Positions 9,323-19,868 are shown, counted from the first letter of the stretch. The stretch: 64,000 nucleotides of DNA from Clostridia bacterium (GCA_014859095.1 JACUUV010000003.1:62001-126000), one strand, 5' to 3'. Notes: a model not told the origin generated them from the letters alone. A program made the numbers and translations.

Positions 9323-11062
9323 TTACACTTCCATGAACACCGGTAAGATCATTGGTGAACGTTTTGTGTTTTGATAAATATATTGGCTGAGCCCATCTCT
9401 GACGGATGACTTGAGCGTAGCCCAGTCTTTGATGTTCTTTTCGTAGCATTTTTTCAGTTCCCCATCCACAACTGCACGGGCACTTTCCATCAATGTTTCT
9501 GATTCTCTGACATAGACGAATCCTCTGGAAATGAGGTCCGGTCCGTTGACAACCTCTCCAGTGGCGCTTGAGATGGCGACTACGATGATGATCAGGCCAT
9601 CCTCCGAAAGATGCTTTCTGTCTCTGAGCACAATGTTGCCCACGTCACCAACACCAAGTCCATCGATGAAAATGCGTCCAGATGGGACGGATTTTGCCAA
9701 TTTGGCACTGGTGCCATCAAATTCCAGCACGTTGCCGTTTGCTAGAATGAATACATCTTTGTCATTCATTCCAAGATCGATTGCAAGTTGTTTATGTCTC
9801 TCAAGATGAACGGATTCCCCATGCACAGGCATAAAGTATTTCGGCCTTACAAGCGAATGCATTAATTTGAGTTCTTCCGCTTTGGCGTGACCAGAAACGT
9901 GTACGTCAGCAAGCGATTCATAAATCATGGTCGCACCTTTTTTAGTGAGTTGATTGATGATTCTATAAACTGACTTTTCATTGCCCGGTATAGCGGATGA
10001 CGATAGTATAACCAAGTCACCCTTTCTGATTTCCATGTTTCTATGCTCAGAATTGGCCATTCTAGCTAAGGCACTCATAGGCTCACCTTGTGACCCCGTT
10101 GTTATGACCACGAGTTCGTTGTCAGGATATCTGTCAATGTCTTTGATGTCGATCAACATATCCTCATCCACTTTCAGATAACCAAGGTTCATGGCAACAT
10201 CGGATACATTGACCATGCTTCTTCCAGAGAACGCCACTTTTCTGTTGTTCATACTCGCCGCATTCACCACTTGTTGGATTCTGTGGATATTGGATGAAAA
10301 TGAGGCCACTATGATTCTTGATGTTGCGTGTCTGAAAATTTGTTCAAAAGTGTCACCAACAGTCACTTCGGACATAGTATACCCTTCTCTGACCACGTTT
10401 GTGCTGTCAGCGAGAAGGGCAAGCACACCTGCGCGTCCCAGTTCAGCAAAACGATGGAGGTCAGTAGTTTGACCATCTATAGGCGTAAAATCAATTTTAA
10501 AATCACCTGTGTGAACGATTACTCCGTGAGGTGTTGTGATTGCGTACGCTACGGCATCCGCGATACTATGACATACTCTTATTGGTTCCAGATCGAATAC
10601 GCCAAGTTTGATGTGATCTCCAGGTGCGATGGTGATGAGTTTTGGATTCAGTTTATGTTCCTTCATCTTGTTTTCAACAAGTCCGAGTGTCAGGCGGGTC
10701 CCGTAAATCGGTACATTGATTTCCTTCAGAAAATACGGTAATGAACCGATATGGTCCTCATGACCATGTGTCAAAACGATTCCTCTGATTTTAGATGCGT
10801 TTCTCTTGAGGTAAGTGATGTCCGGAATAACGACATCGATTCCGAGAAGTTCATCTTCTGGGAAAGCCATCCCGCAGTCTACGATAGCGATATCATCTTC
10901 ATATTGGTACACAGTCATGTTTTTGCCGATTTCTTCAAGGCCACCAAGAGGAATGATTTTCAGGGATGAGTCTAAACTTGTCACTAAATTTTCTTCCAGG
11001 TTCTCCTTTGGTTTGTTGGTTCTCTTTTTCTTGAAATTGTTGTTTGGTTTTTGGTTTGTCAT
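9323..11062 (-). CDS. rnj: Ribonuclease J
   Basis: LGGLEEIGKNMTVYQYEDDIAIVDCGMAFPEDELLGIDVVIPD...LTHGHEDHIGSLPYFL. Confidence 0.95.
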   Translation of the reverse strand: MTNQKPNNNFKKKRTNKPKENLEENLVTSLDSSLKIIPLGGLEEIGKNMTVYQYEDDIAIVDCGMAFPEDELLGIDVVIPDITYLKRNASKIRGIVLTHGHEDHIGSLPYFLKEINVPIYGTRLTLGLVENKMKEHKLNPKLITIAPGDHIKLGVFDLEPIRVCHSIADAVAYAITTPHGVIVHTGDFKIDFTPIDGQTTDLHRFAELGRAGVLALLADSTNVVREGYTMSEVTVGDTFEQIFRHATSRIIVASFSSNIHRIQQVVNAASMNNRKVAFSGRSMVNVSDVAMNLGYLKVDEDMLIDIKDIDRYPDNELVVITTGSQGEPMSALARMANSEHRNMEIRKGDLVILSSSAIPGNEKSVYRIINQLTKKGATMIYESLADVHVSGHAKAEELKLMHSLVRPKYFMPVHGESVHLERHKQLAIDLGMNDKDVFILANGNVLEFDGTSAKLAKSVPSGRIFIDGLGVGDVGNIVLRDRKHLSEDGLIIIVVAISSATGEVVNGPDLISRGFVYVRESETLMESARAVVDGELKKCYEKNIKDWATLKSSVRDGLSQYIYQNTKRSPMILPVFMEV

Positions 11063-11174
11063 TTTTACACCTCGTAAATTTATATGTTTAGCGCTAATAT
11101 TGACCGATCCTGCTAAACGTTTAAGATCATTATGACAAAGGTTCCAGTTTGTGATTTGCTATTTACGAAAAATA

Positions 11175-11196
11175 AACCCTGTACTAAACAAGGTTT
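11175..11196 (-). terminator. Putative intrinsic terminator overlapping the fur/perR stop codon
   Basis: On minus: AAACCTTGtttagtaCAGGGTTTATTTTT. Confidence 0.5.
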
Positions 11197-11627
11197 TTAC
11201 ATTTCTTGCATAATCCGTAGAATTTCAATTTATGATCGACAATCTTGAAATCGTATTCGCTTTCAATTTTGAGTTCCAATTGTTCGAGTAAATCTCCTTC
11301 TACTTCAAGCACATCACCACATCTTGTACAAATCAGGTGGTGATGGTTGTGTGCGCCGTCGTCACAGTAAAGTTCATAACGAATGCAGCCGTCCTCTAAA
11401 TTAAGTGAGGATACGACTTCCAGCTCATCCAACATTTGTAGTGTTCTGTAAACAGTGGCCAATCCCATTTCAGGATTCCTTTGCTTTACAATATCATATA
11501 TCTCCTCAGTACTTAGATGTTCACCTTTATTTTCAGCAATGACATTAATAATCGCAATTCTTTGAGGCGTCAGTTTATAGCCCGCCTCTTTTAATTTTTT
11601 CTTATATCCATCATGACACGAATCCAT
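11184..11627 (-). CDS. Fur/PerR family transcriptional regulator
   Basis: KLTPQRIAIINVIAENKGEHLSTEEIYD...GLATVYRTLQMLDEL...HHHLICTRCGDVLE. Confidence 0.93.
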   Translation of the reverse strand: MDSCHDGYKKKLKEAGYKLTPQRIAIINVIAENKGEHLSTEEIYDIVKQRNPEMGLATVYRTLQMLDELEVVSSLNLEDGCIRYELYCDDGAHNHHHLICTRCGDVLEVEGDLLEQLELKIESEYDFKIVDHKLKFYGLCKKCKNLV

Positions 11628-11689
11628 ATAAACACCTCAGCACTTAAATTCTTGTTGATCATTGACCACACGAATGTGGTATACCCAGC

Positions 11690-11998
11690 CTATTCTTCCG
11701 TATCTTCTTCATCGAGGAGCTCGTTGTATGCTTCGATTACCGCATCCAGCTCTTCTTCATTCTCAATGCTTTCGAACACGAACTCATCATTATCTTCCAT
11801 GACTTTGAAAATGAGCACTTCCTCTTCGTCATCCACATTTGAAAGGATTGCATACTCCTGCTCATCCAGTTCAAGGTTCGCAATGATGTTGAACTTCACA
11901 GCCACACCATTTTCGTCGAACAATTCGACAATGTCACTCTGTTCAAGCTCATGATCTTGGTCATAAACCACATCGAACAAATTCTCTTCTTTTTTCAT
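11690..11998 (-). CDS. DUF1292 family protein
   Basis: Acidic YrzB-like sequence ...VELFDENGVAVKFNIIANLELDEQEYAILSNVDDEEEVLIFKV. Confidence 0.85.
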   Translation of the reverse strand: MKKEENLFDVVYDQDHELEQSDIVELFDENGVAVKFNIIANLELDEQEYAILSNVDDEEEVLIFKVMEDNDEFVFESIENEEELDAVIEAYNELLDEEDTEE

Positions 11999-12024
11999 TA
12001 AGCACCTCTTCTAATATTTATTTT

Positions 12025-12465
12025 TTAAACCGTTCTATTTCCATCCAAATAACCTTGTAAAATCAACACTGCAGCAACCGTGTCAACGACACCTTTCCGT
12101 TTTTTGCGGCTCATGTCCGTTTCGATCAAACTGCGGGTTGCACCCATCGTCGTCAATCTTTCGTCCCAATAGACAATTTCGATTTCTCGATCAATTCGTG
12201 TGGAATGAATCAATTTTTTTTCCAGTTTAGCGACAAATTGTTTGGTCTTTTCACCTTGTGGTCCGAGGGACCCGTTCATGTTCAGTGGCATACCTACCAC
12301 TATTTTATGCACATCATACTCGTTGATGTAATGAATCAATTTGTCGAGATCCACTTTCAAGGATTCGCGAAAAAGGGTTTCTTTACCTTGTGCTGTAATC
12401 AAAAGTGAGTCACTGATGGCCACACCTATCTTCTTGTCGCCGACATCCAAACCCATTATTCTCAT
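12025..12465 (-). CDS. ruvX: Holliday junction resolvase RuvX/YqgF (start revised to MRIMGLDVGDKK)
   Basis: MGLDVGDKKIGVAISDSL...VVGMPLNMNGSLGPQGEKTKQF...YWDERLTTMGATRSL. Confidence 0.94.
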   Translation of the reverse strand: MRIMGLDVGDKKIGVAISDSLLITAQGKETLFRESLKVDLDKLIHYINEYDVHKIVVGMPLNMNGSLGPQGEKTKQFVAKLEKKLIHSTRIDREIEIVYWDERLTTMGATRSLIETDMSRKKRKGVVDTVAAVLILQGYLDGNRTV

Positions 12466-12511
12466 TAACCATATCCTCCAGTATATCTCATTTGGTGATA
12501 ACATACAATCT

Positions 12512-13462
12512 CTAATACACTTTTATGCAGAATTCAGGACATACAGAGGAACAATACCCACAAAGTACGCATCTCGACCTATCGATTTCCACTCCACAGG
12601 TTCCCATGTTCAGTGCCTTATGGTCACATTTTTTGATGCATGCGCCACATTTTGTACACCAATCAGCGATCTGAAGTGACTTTTTCTGCTTCATCAGTTT
12701 GTTTTTTAAATTTAAATCAATCGGTTCACCCATGATCCGATTGACATTGTAATCGATTTCATCGTTGCTTTGCATGCCGAACGCTATGGCATCCAGATAG
12801 TCTCTTCCCAGCACGTAATCAAAACAGGCATCGATTGAGGAAAGAAGATTTCCACCTCCGAGCGGTTTCATGCCAAATATTCCACCACCACTGTTCTTAA
12901 AAGCCTTAAGCGCATTTTCCATATCCGCCATCGACCCATCTTGTATCCCGAGCCCATTTATATTGACAATCGGATGAATCACCTCGATTTCAGGATACCT
13001 AAGGGCTGCACGGACAGCTTCCACATAATGTGTTGATATACCAAATGCCCTGATGGCACCTTTTTCTTTCATTCTGAGTAAATATTCTATAGCCTCATAA
13101 TGGCCTTTGATCGTATGGATACTCATTTGCTCATGCAACATGAACACATCCAAATAATCGGTTTGCAGTTCCTTCAATGCCTTTCTAAGGCTTTTTTCTG
13201 CCGTTTCAGCCGAATAGGCGTAGCATTTGCTGGCGATGACGAATTCATCTCTAGGTATGGACCTCAGCGCTTTGGCGATGTGCGCATTGGTTTCATAAAG
13301 TTCTGCCGTATCAATGAAATTTATGCCTTTATCGAACGCGTACTCAATTAAGGATGCGCCCTCTGTAGCGCTTAAATTTCGCTGTAGAGGGCCCATCGTC
13401 AAACTGCCGAAACAGATTTTTGATATTCTGATTCCCGTTTTTCCAAGTTCATTGTATATCAT
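12512..13462 (-). CDS. Aldo/keto reductase with C-terminal 2x[4Fe-4S] ferredoxin domain
   Basis: [22 protein letters not shown]...[16 protein letters not shown]...[19 protein letters not shown]. Confidence 0.92.
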   Translation of the reverse strand: MIYNELGKTGIRISKICFGSLTMGPLQRNLSATEGASLIEYAFDKGINFIDTAELYETNAHIAKALRSIPRDEFVIASKCYAYSAETAEKSLRKALKELQTDYLDVFMLHEQMSIHTIKGHYEAIEYLLRMKEKGAIRAFGISTHYVEAVRAALRYPEIEVIHPIVNINGLGIQDGSMADMENALKAFKNSGGGIFGMKPLGGGNLLSSIDACFDYVLGRDYLDAIAFGMQSNDEIDYNVNRIMGEPIDLNLKNKLMKQKKSLQIADWCTKCGACIKKCDHKALNMGTCGVEIDRSRCVLCGYCSSVCPEFCIKVY

Positions 13463-13713
13463 TTTTTATAACTGTCGATATAATGGTTCACCAACTCTTC
13501 GAGGATTTCATCACGTTCAATTTTTTTGATCATAGTTCGAGCTTCATTGAAAGTTGTGATATAGGTCGGATCTCCGGTAATGAGGTATCCTACGAGTTGG
13601 TTGACAGGATTATATCCCTTTTCTTCCAATGCGTTGTAGACATAAAGTAGAATATCCTTTTGATCGCCTTGTTCAAGGAATTCCTCAACGCTGAATTTTC
13701 TAGTATTATTCAT
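13459..13713 (-). CDS. ireB: IreB family regulatory phosphoprotein
   Basis: [49 protein letters not shown]. Confidence 0.95.
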   Translation of the reverse strand: MNNTRKFSVEEFLEQGDQKDILLYVYNALEEKGYNPVNQLVGYLITGDPTYITTFNEARTMIKKIERDEILEELVNHYIDSYKK

Positions 13714-13751
13714 GATAACAACCCCCTTTGTATGGTGTCATTATACCCTTT

Positions 13752-16376
13752 TTAGGACAATAATGCATAGACTTTTTGTAAAGCTTCATCAATTTTTTCC
13801 GCATCCTTGCCACCGGCTTGAGCCATATTTGACTTTCCACCACCACCGCCACCGGTGATCTTTGCAACTTCCCTGATGATATTGCCCGCATGCGCTCCAT
13901 TTTTGATGGCCGCATCCGATACCATGGCCAGCAGCTCTACTTTATCTCCCGCATCGTTCGCAAGCACGACCACACTGGACTCCCACTTGTTTTTGAGTTG
14001 ATCACCCATGTTTCTAAGGGTGTTCATGTCGATTCCGGCAAACTTTGCCGTAACGATGTGAATGCCGTTTATGACAGTGACATGTTCGATGATGTCCGAA
14101 AGTGAGCTTTTTGCGAGTTTGTTTTTGAGTTGCTCGTTTTCACGGTTCAAAGCTTTTATTTCAGATAAAACGCTTTCCGCTTTGCTTTCCACATCTTGTA
14201 CAGTGGTCTTAAGAATATCAGAAACACTTTGAATTTTTGCTTCATATAGTGCTAACAAATTATAAACGTTTTCACCGGTTGTCGCTTCAATTCTCCTCAC
14301 TCCGGCTGCCACACCCGATTCAGAGGTGATTTTGAACATGCCGATTTCGGAAGTGTTTGTGAGATGGGTTCCCCCACAGAGTTCTACGCTATAGTCTCCC
14401 ATGGTCACAACCCTTACCGAGGCACCGTATTTCTCTCCGAAAAGTGCCATGGCACCCCTTGTTTTTGCGGATTCGATATCCATCTCTTCTGTGTTGATTC
14501 TCAAAGCCCTGAAAATTTGCTTGTTGACCATTTTTTCAATGGCTCTGATGTCCTCTCCGGATATAGGCTCAAAATGGGAGAAGTCAAACCTCAGACGTTC
14601 CGGGCTGACCATAGATCCAGCCTGCTCGACGTGTGTTCCCAGAAGATCTCTAAGCGACTTGTGGAGAAGATGGGTCGCGGAGTGGTTTCTTGCGGTCGAC
14701 ATGCGTGTTTTCAGATCCACAATCGCCTCAACTTTCTCACCCACTTTGATTTTGCCTTTTGTCACAGTCGCATGATGGATGATCCTATTGCCAACACCTT
14801 TTTTCGTCCCAATCACTTCAGCAGTGAAAGCATCTGTCATGAGGATACCGATGTCACCTACTTGCCCACCGCCTTCAGGATAAAATGGTGTCTCATCCAA
14901 AATGAAAGAGACTTCCATACCTTCAAAAGCTTCCTCGAGTGTGACTTCCGCTACAATTGCGGTCACTGTGGATGACATGGAAAGCTTATTGTAACCATCA
15001 AATCGCGACTGGATCTCTTTAGGCAGCTGACTCACTGCATCGTTTGCCCACCCTAGTTCATCCCCACTGCCTCTTGCGGCACGGGCACGCTCTCGTTGTG
15101 CTGTCATTTGCTCCACAAAAGACGCCTCATCTATGTTGAGTCCGTATTCATCCAAAATCTCCTTGGTGAGTTCAAGCGGAAAACCATAAGTGTCGTATAG
15201 ACGGAATGCATTTTCACCGCTGAGTTCTGAACTTCCTATTGCTTTGAGTTCGTCCATGTACTCTGTCAAAATCGTAAGACCTTGGTCGATGGTCGCTTGA
15301 AAACGTTCTTCTTCCACTGCAATTATTTTTTTAATGTAATCTTTTCTTTCGATCAGATTCCCATAACTCTCACCATAGGCTTCAATGACTGTATCTACAA
15401 GAATTGTGAGCACAGCTCCTGACATACCGATCATTTTCGCATGTCTTGAAGCTCTTCTAAGAAGTCTTCTGAGCACATACCCTCTACCTTCGTTATTTGG
15501 CATGATGCCGTCGCCAACCATGAACGTCACCGCTTTGATATGGTCTGTGATGATTCTGACCGAAATATCTGTTTTACGGTCTTTACCATAGGTGATACCT
15601 GACATTTCAATAACCTTGTCACGTATGAGCTTGATGGTATCCACTTCAAATATGGAGTCCACGTCCTGCATGATACATGCAATTCGCTCAAGCCCCATCC
15701 CCGTGTCTATGTTTTTCTTTTCAAGGTCTGTATAGTTGCCGTTTTCATCTCTGTTGTATTGAGTGAAAACAAGGTTCCAAAACTCTAGATAACGTTCACA
15801 TTCACAGCCGGGTTTACAATCTGGCGAACCACAACCATATGCTTCCCCGCGATCAAAATAGATCTCTGAACACGGACCACATGGGCCAGTTCCAATTTCC
15901 CAGAAATTATCCGCTTTGCCGAGTCTTACAATTTTCTCTTCTGGCACACCAATGACATCTCTCCATATGGCAAACGCTTCATCGTCCTCATGATAAACAG
16001 ATGGCCAAAGAAGATCAACCGGCATTTCAAGCACCTCGGTGATAAACTCCCAACTCAACTCAATTGCCACTTCCTTGAAGTAATCTCCAAACGAGAAATT
16101 GCCGAGCATCTCAAAAAATGTGGCATGTCGTGCAGTCACACCGACGTTTTCTATATCACCTGTACGAATACATTTTTGACAAGTGGCCATACGCACATTG
16201 GGTGGCGTCTCAATACCGGTGAAATAATTTTTAAGGGGTTGCATTCCCGCATTAACGAGCAACAAACTTTTGTCATTCAGTGGTACTAGTGGATAGGAGG
16301 CTGACACGTAGTGTCCTTTTCCCTCATAAAAATCCAAAAAAACTTTTCTGATTTCATTTAATCCCATTTTTTTCAT
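13752..16376 (-). CDS. alaS: Alanine--tRNA ligase
   Basis: GLNEIRKVFLDFYEGKGHYVSASYPLVP...ATCQKCIRTGDIENVG...RNHSATHLLHKSLR...GGGGGGKSNMAQAGGKD. Confidence 0.98.
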   Translation of the reverse strand: MKKMGLNEIRKVFLDFYEGKGHYVSASYPLVPLNDKSLLLVNAGMQPLKNYFTGIETPPNVRMATCQKCIRTGDIENVGVTARHATFFEMLGNFSFGDYFKEVAIELSWEFITEVLEMPVDLLWPSVYHEDDEAFAIWRDVIGVPEEKIVRLGKADNFWEIGTGPCGPCSEIYFDRGEAYGCGSPDCKPGCECERYLEFWNLVFTQYNRDENGNYTDLEKKNIDTGMGLERIACIMQDVDSIFEVDTIKLIRDKVIEMSGITYGKDRKTDISVRIITDHIKAVTFMVGDGIMPNNEGRGYVLRRLLRRASRHAKMIGMSGAVLTILVDTVIEAYGESYGNLIERKDYIKKIIAVEEERFQATIDQGLTILTEYMDELKAIGSSELSGENAFRLYDTYGFPLELTKEILDEYGLNIDEASFVEQMTAQRERARAARGSGDELGWANDAVSQLPKEIQSRFDGYNKLSMSSTVTAIVAEVTLEEAFEGMEVSFILDETPFYPEGGGQVGDIGILMTDAFTAEVIGTKKGVGNRIIHHATVTKGKIKVGEKVEAIVDLKTRMSTARNHSATHLLHKSLRDLLGTHVEQAGSMVSPERLRFDFSHFEPISGEDIRAIEKMVNKQIFRALRINTEEMDIESAKTRGAMALFGEKYGASVRVVTMGDYSVELCGGTHLTNTSEIGMFKITSESGVAAGVRRIEATTGENVYNLLALYEAKIQSVSDILKTTVQDVESKAESVLSEIKALNRENEQLKNKLAKSSLSDIIEHVTVINGIHIVTAKFAGIDMNTLRNMGDQLKNKWESSVVVLANDAGDKVELLAMVSDAAIKNGAHAGNIIREVAKITGGGGGGKSNMAQAGGKDAEKIDEALQKVYALLS

Positions 16377-16399
16377 AGTTTTAATCCTCCCCGATTCAT

Positions 16400-16640
16400 T
16401 TACGTAAAAAAACCTCCAGAAGTGGCGTAATGCAGGGACGACGTAATCGCGGTACCACCCTGCTTATTGGAATCATCCAATCACTCTGAAGGTCATTAAG
16501 GCACGTTATCGTGTGCAAAACGCCGAATTCTACTCGACTTTCGAAATCGGTGCTCAAGAGCTGCTTCAATCACGGTGTACGCTTTCAGCAAGGTGCGTAC
16601 TCTCTGAGGTGTGATCTACTCCTCTCCATCATTGCGTCAA
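16400..16640 (-). promoter_or_regulatory. T-box leader upstream of alaS
   Basis: Minus strand contains AGCAGGGTGGTACCGCGATTACGTCGTCCCTGCATTACG followed by a T7 run (T-box AGGGUGGNACCGCG consensus); a candidate specifier lies in GAAGCAGCTCTTGAGCACC (Ala codons GCA/GCT). Confidence 0.93.
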
Positions 16641-16696
16641 ATATAAATTTACTTTAAAACATTTTACCATAAAACCTGACAATTGGCATCTTTTTT

Positions 16697-17140
16697 TTAG
16701 AATTCGATATCGACGACATCGTGATGGTCATGATCCTGTACCGGATTATAACCCTTTAAGCCCTCAAATTCCAAATTGTTTTTTGTCGCGTAGTCGTATA
16801 TGGCCGCTTTCAGAGCTTGCTCCGCAAGAACGGAACAGTGGATTTTGACAGGTGGCAATCCGCCGAGTGCGTCAATAACTTGCTTATTGGTCACTTTCAG
16901 AGCGTCTTCCACAGTCTTTCCCATAATGATCTCAGTAGCTACCGACGAGGCTGCAATCGCTGATCCACAACCGAATGTCTTGAATTTGATGTCTGCAATC
17001 ACATTGTCCTCTACTTTTATATATATTCTCATGATGTCGCCGCATTTGATGTTGCCGACTTCACCTATACCATCGGCATTTTCGATCTCCCCGACATTTC
17101 TAGGATTCATGAAATGATCCATTACCTTATCTGTATACAT
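16697..17140 (-). CDS. nifU: Fe-S cluster assembly scaffold NifU/IscU
   Basis: MYTDKVMDHFMNPRNVGEIENADGIGEVGNIKCGDIMRIYIKV...FKTFGCGSAIAASS...PPVKIHCSVLAEQAL. Confidence 0.94.
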   Translation of the reverse strand: MYTDKVMDHFMNPRNVGEIENADGIGEVGNIKCGDIMRIYIKVEDNVIADIKFKTFGCGSAIAASSVATEIIMGKTVEDALKVTNKQVIDALGGLPPVKIHCSVLAEQALKAAIYDYATKNNLEFEGLKGYNPVQDHDHHDVVDIEF

Positions 17141-17143
17141 GCC

Positions 17144-18319
17144 TTATTTTCCTCCCTTGACTTTATCATAAAGCGGTGACATCATTCTCAGTTTGTGAAC
17201 GATTTCCACCAGTGATTCCACAGCGTAATCCACTTCTTCTTCAGAATTGAAGTCTCCAAGCGAAAGTCTAAGTGAGCCGTGTGCTATTTCATGAGGCAGT
17301 CCTATGGACATAAGCACATGTGACGGATCAAGCGACCCCGACGTACATGCGGAACCACTGGATCCTGCAATCCCTTTGGCGTTGAGGCTGAGCAGAAGCG
17401 CCTCGCCTTCGATGAATTCAAAACAGACATTGACGTTGCCTGGATGTCTGAGTGTCGGATGACCGTTGTATTTGGAATACTCTATAGACTCTAAAATACC
17501 TTTCACAAGGCGATCTCTCAGGTAGGTCAACTTTTCGATATGCGCATCCAAATTCTCATTGGCGATTTCAGCCGCTTTAGCGAATCCGACAATCCCTGGA
17601 ATATTTTCAGTGCCCGCACGTCTTTTTCTTTCCTGAGCGCCACCTTCGATCAAATTCTGAATTTTGATGCCTTTTCGGATATAAAGTCCGCCGATCCCTT
17701 TGGGGCCATATATTTTATGGGCTGAAAAGCTCATGAGGTCTACATTCAGTTCGTCCACGTCGATTTTGACGTTTCCGAAAGCTTGAACCGCATCCGTATG
17801 GAAAATGACACCGTGCTTGCGTGCGATTTTTCCGATTTCCGCAATGGGTTGCATCGTACCGATTTCATTGTTGATGAACATGATGGAAATCATGACGGTA
17901 CTTGGTTTTATTGCCGCCTCGAGCGCCTCAAGACTGACCATTCCCTCGGAGTCCACGTCAAGATATGTGACTTCGAACCCCTCTTTCTCAAGAGTCTCAC
18001 ATGTGTGCAATATGCCATGATGCTCAATTTTACATGTGATCAGATGGTTGCCCTTAGCCGTATTCGCTTTCATGACACCTTTGAGCGCCCAGTTGTCCGA
18101 TTCTGAACCACCACCAGTGAAATAAAAGGTGTCGGCAGGTGCGCCGATGGTGCCTGCTACTATTGCACGAGAGGCTTCAAGCGCCCTTTTCGCATCTTGA
18201 CCATAACCATGTATACTGGATGCGTTTCCAAAATGTTCGGTGAAATACGGAAGCATTGCTTCAAGCACTTCTTGTTTTACAGGTGTTGTCGCGGAATAAT
18301 CCATATAAATTCTTTTCAA
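17144..18319 (-). CDS. nifS: Cysteine desulfurase NifS
   Basis: IYMDYSATTPVKQEVLEAMLPYFTEHFGNASSIH...SFSAHKIYGPKGIGGLYIRKG...GSSGSACTSGSLDPSHVL. Confidence 0.96.
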   Translation of the reverse strand: MKRIYMDYSATTPVKQEVLEAMLPYFTEHFGNASSIHGYGQDAKRALEASRAIVAGTIGAPADTFYFTGGGSESDNWALKGVMKANTAKGNHLITCKIEHHGILHTCETLEKEGFEVTYLDVDSEGMVSLEALEAAIKPSTVMISIMFINNEIGTMQPIAEIGKIARKHGVIFHTDAVQAFGNVKIDVDELNVDLMSFSAHKIYGPKGIGGLYIRKGIKIQNLIEGGAQERKRRAGTENIPGIVGFAKAAEIANENLDAHIEKLTYLRDRLVKGILESIEYSKYNGHPTLRHPGNVNVCFEFIEGEALLLSLNAKGIAGSSGSACTSGSLDPSHVLMSIGLPHEIAHGSLRLSLGDFNSEEEVDYAVESLVEIVHKLRMMSPLYDKVKGGK

Positions 18320-18340
18320 AGTGTTTCCCTCCCCCAGATT

Positions 18341-18802
18341 CTATTTGCATTCACAAATAGTGTGTACAATCATCGAATCCTGATTGTTTTCATAATCATC
18401 GATCATATGCTGTAATGTTATTGAGTTGACTACACTGGTAATGCTTTCATAAATCTTTTCATATATGACTTTGGTCACGCAATACTGTGAGTGATCACAA
18501 AAGTCCTCGCCACCATCTATGACCACACAATCCGTAGGAGCAAGAGGCCCTTCCAACGTGGTGAGTATGCTTCCAACCGTTATTGCTCCCGGAGCTCTCG
18601 ATAGCATGTAACCACCTTGTGCACCACGTACACTTTCAACAAGTCCCGCTTTTCGAAGTGGCGATATCAATTGTTCCAAATAATTGACCGATATTGCCTG
18701 TCTTTCGGCGATATTCGTAAGCGATATAGGCCCTTCACCATAGTAAAGCGCCAAATCAAACATTGCCTTTAAACCGTATCTGCCTCGTGTTGATAATTTC
18801 AA
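18341..18802 (-). CDS. Rrf2/IscR family transcriptional regulator
   Basis: MKLSTRGRYGLKAMFDLAL...ISVNYLEQLISPLRKAGLVESVRGAQGGYMLSR, with C-terminal Cys residues. Confidence 0.93.
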   Translation of the reverse strand: MKLSTRGRYGLKAMFDLALYYGEGPISLTNIAERQAISVNYLEQLISPLRKAGLVESVRGAQGGYMLSRAPGAITVGSILTTLEGPLAPTDCVVIDGGEDFCDHSQYCVTKVIYEKIYESITSVVNSITLQHMIDDYENNQDSMIVHTICECK

Positions 18803-18957
18803 ATCAATACACTCCTTTAATCCCTAGTTGTTTACTAAGAAATCATATTCATTATAATATATCCGATTAAAAGCGTCAACTTTATATCATCATAAAGTTT
18901 TGAATAAATTGTTAACACTTTATCTAATTTTGCCGATATTAATTTAGGGGTGAAATC

Positions 18958-19830
18958 ATGTCTGAAAAAACTAACGAACTCTATATTCTCACACAAAAAG
19001 CTCAAAAAATGGAAATGATCAATGAGGAAATCGCTCTCGGCATCTATTTGGAAATATTTGAAAAATACACACCAAAAATTTCAAAAACATATGAAAGTGC
19101 CATACGGCTGCTTGAAAAAAGGCATCGTCTGACCGAAGCACTCACAATATGCACTCAAGCCATCGAACTCATCAATGCGGATGAGGTTTCAGGAATCGTG
19201 GACCGTTTTGAGACCACTAAAACAAGATTGGAACGCAAACTCTCAGAAGAAGGCATTCAGCCTTCAAGCTCAGAAAAGAAAAAGTATAAGTTCAAAATTA
19301 GGCATCTGGTGTTTTTTCTCATTTCACTGTTGTTGGTATTTGCGATATTAAGATTTGCAACGCCTTACGACGAACTCGATGTCAATCTCGAGGGCAAGGA
19401 ATCGCTGGATGGCGGTCCGTCCGGATTTGGCACCGATACCGATCCTGAAAAGGAATCCCCGGAAACGGTCTATCCGATCACTGAAACTATGATTTCCATC
19501 GCAACGGATGAAATCAAGAAAAACATTGATGTCGAAAGCGCTAAAATCATTCCTCAAGGCAATACGCTTGGTGTTGCCATCATTGTGAAACCCGGAACCA
19601 GTGAAGAAAGATCCAGAGAACTGGGTACACTTTACATCAAAGCTCTCGCTGGCACTGCCGCCGCAACATACGAAGATCTAAGGAGCCCTACGGATACCAC
19701 TCTTGGCGGACTCTACGAACATTACATTCTTATCATCAGTGTCGGTACAGGTTCCAAAGAGGAGGATTTCACGGCCAAAGGATCGACAACCAAAGGGTCA
19801 AAGAGCATTTACTGGAGAAAATTGGACTAG
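18958..19830 (+). CDS. Single-TM protein with helical (TPR-like) N-domain and unknown extracytoplasmic domain
   Basis: Intact 290-aa ORF; TM segment HLVFFLISLLLVFAILRF near the middle; RBS-like AGGGGTG before ATG; ends before a hairpin terminator. Confidence 0.75.
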   Translation: MSEKTNELYILTQKAQKMEMINEEIALGIYLEIFEKYTPKISKTYESAIRLLEKRHRLTEALTICTQAIELINADEVSGIVDRFETTKTRLERKLSEEGIQPSSSEKKKYKFKIRHLVFFLISLLLVFAILRFATPYDELDVNLEGKESLDGGPSGFGTDTDPEKESPETVYPITETMISIATDEIKKNIDVESAKIIPQGNTLGVAIIVKPGTSEERSRELGTLYIKALAGTAAATYEDLRSPTDTTLGGLYEHYILIISVGTGSKEEDFTAKGSTTKGSKSIYWRKLD

Positions 19831-19832
19831 AT

Positions 19833-19868
19833 AAAAATAAGAGCATGCCTACGCATACTCTTATTTTT
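19833..19868. terminator. Bidirectional intrinsic terminator between convergent genes
   Basis: AAAAATAAGAGCATGCctacGCATACTCTTATTTTTT. Confidence 0.85.

Noticed and set aside
14364-14975. 203-aa plus-strand ORF opposite alaS
   Set aside because: Antisense to a strongly conserved alaS frame, no RBS or recognisable domain; mirror ORF from codon bias
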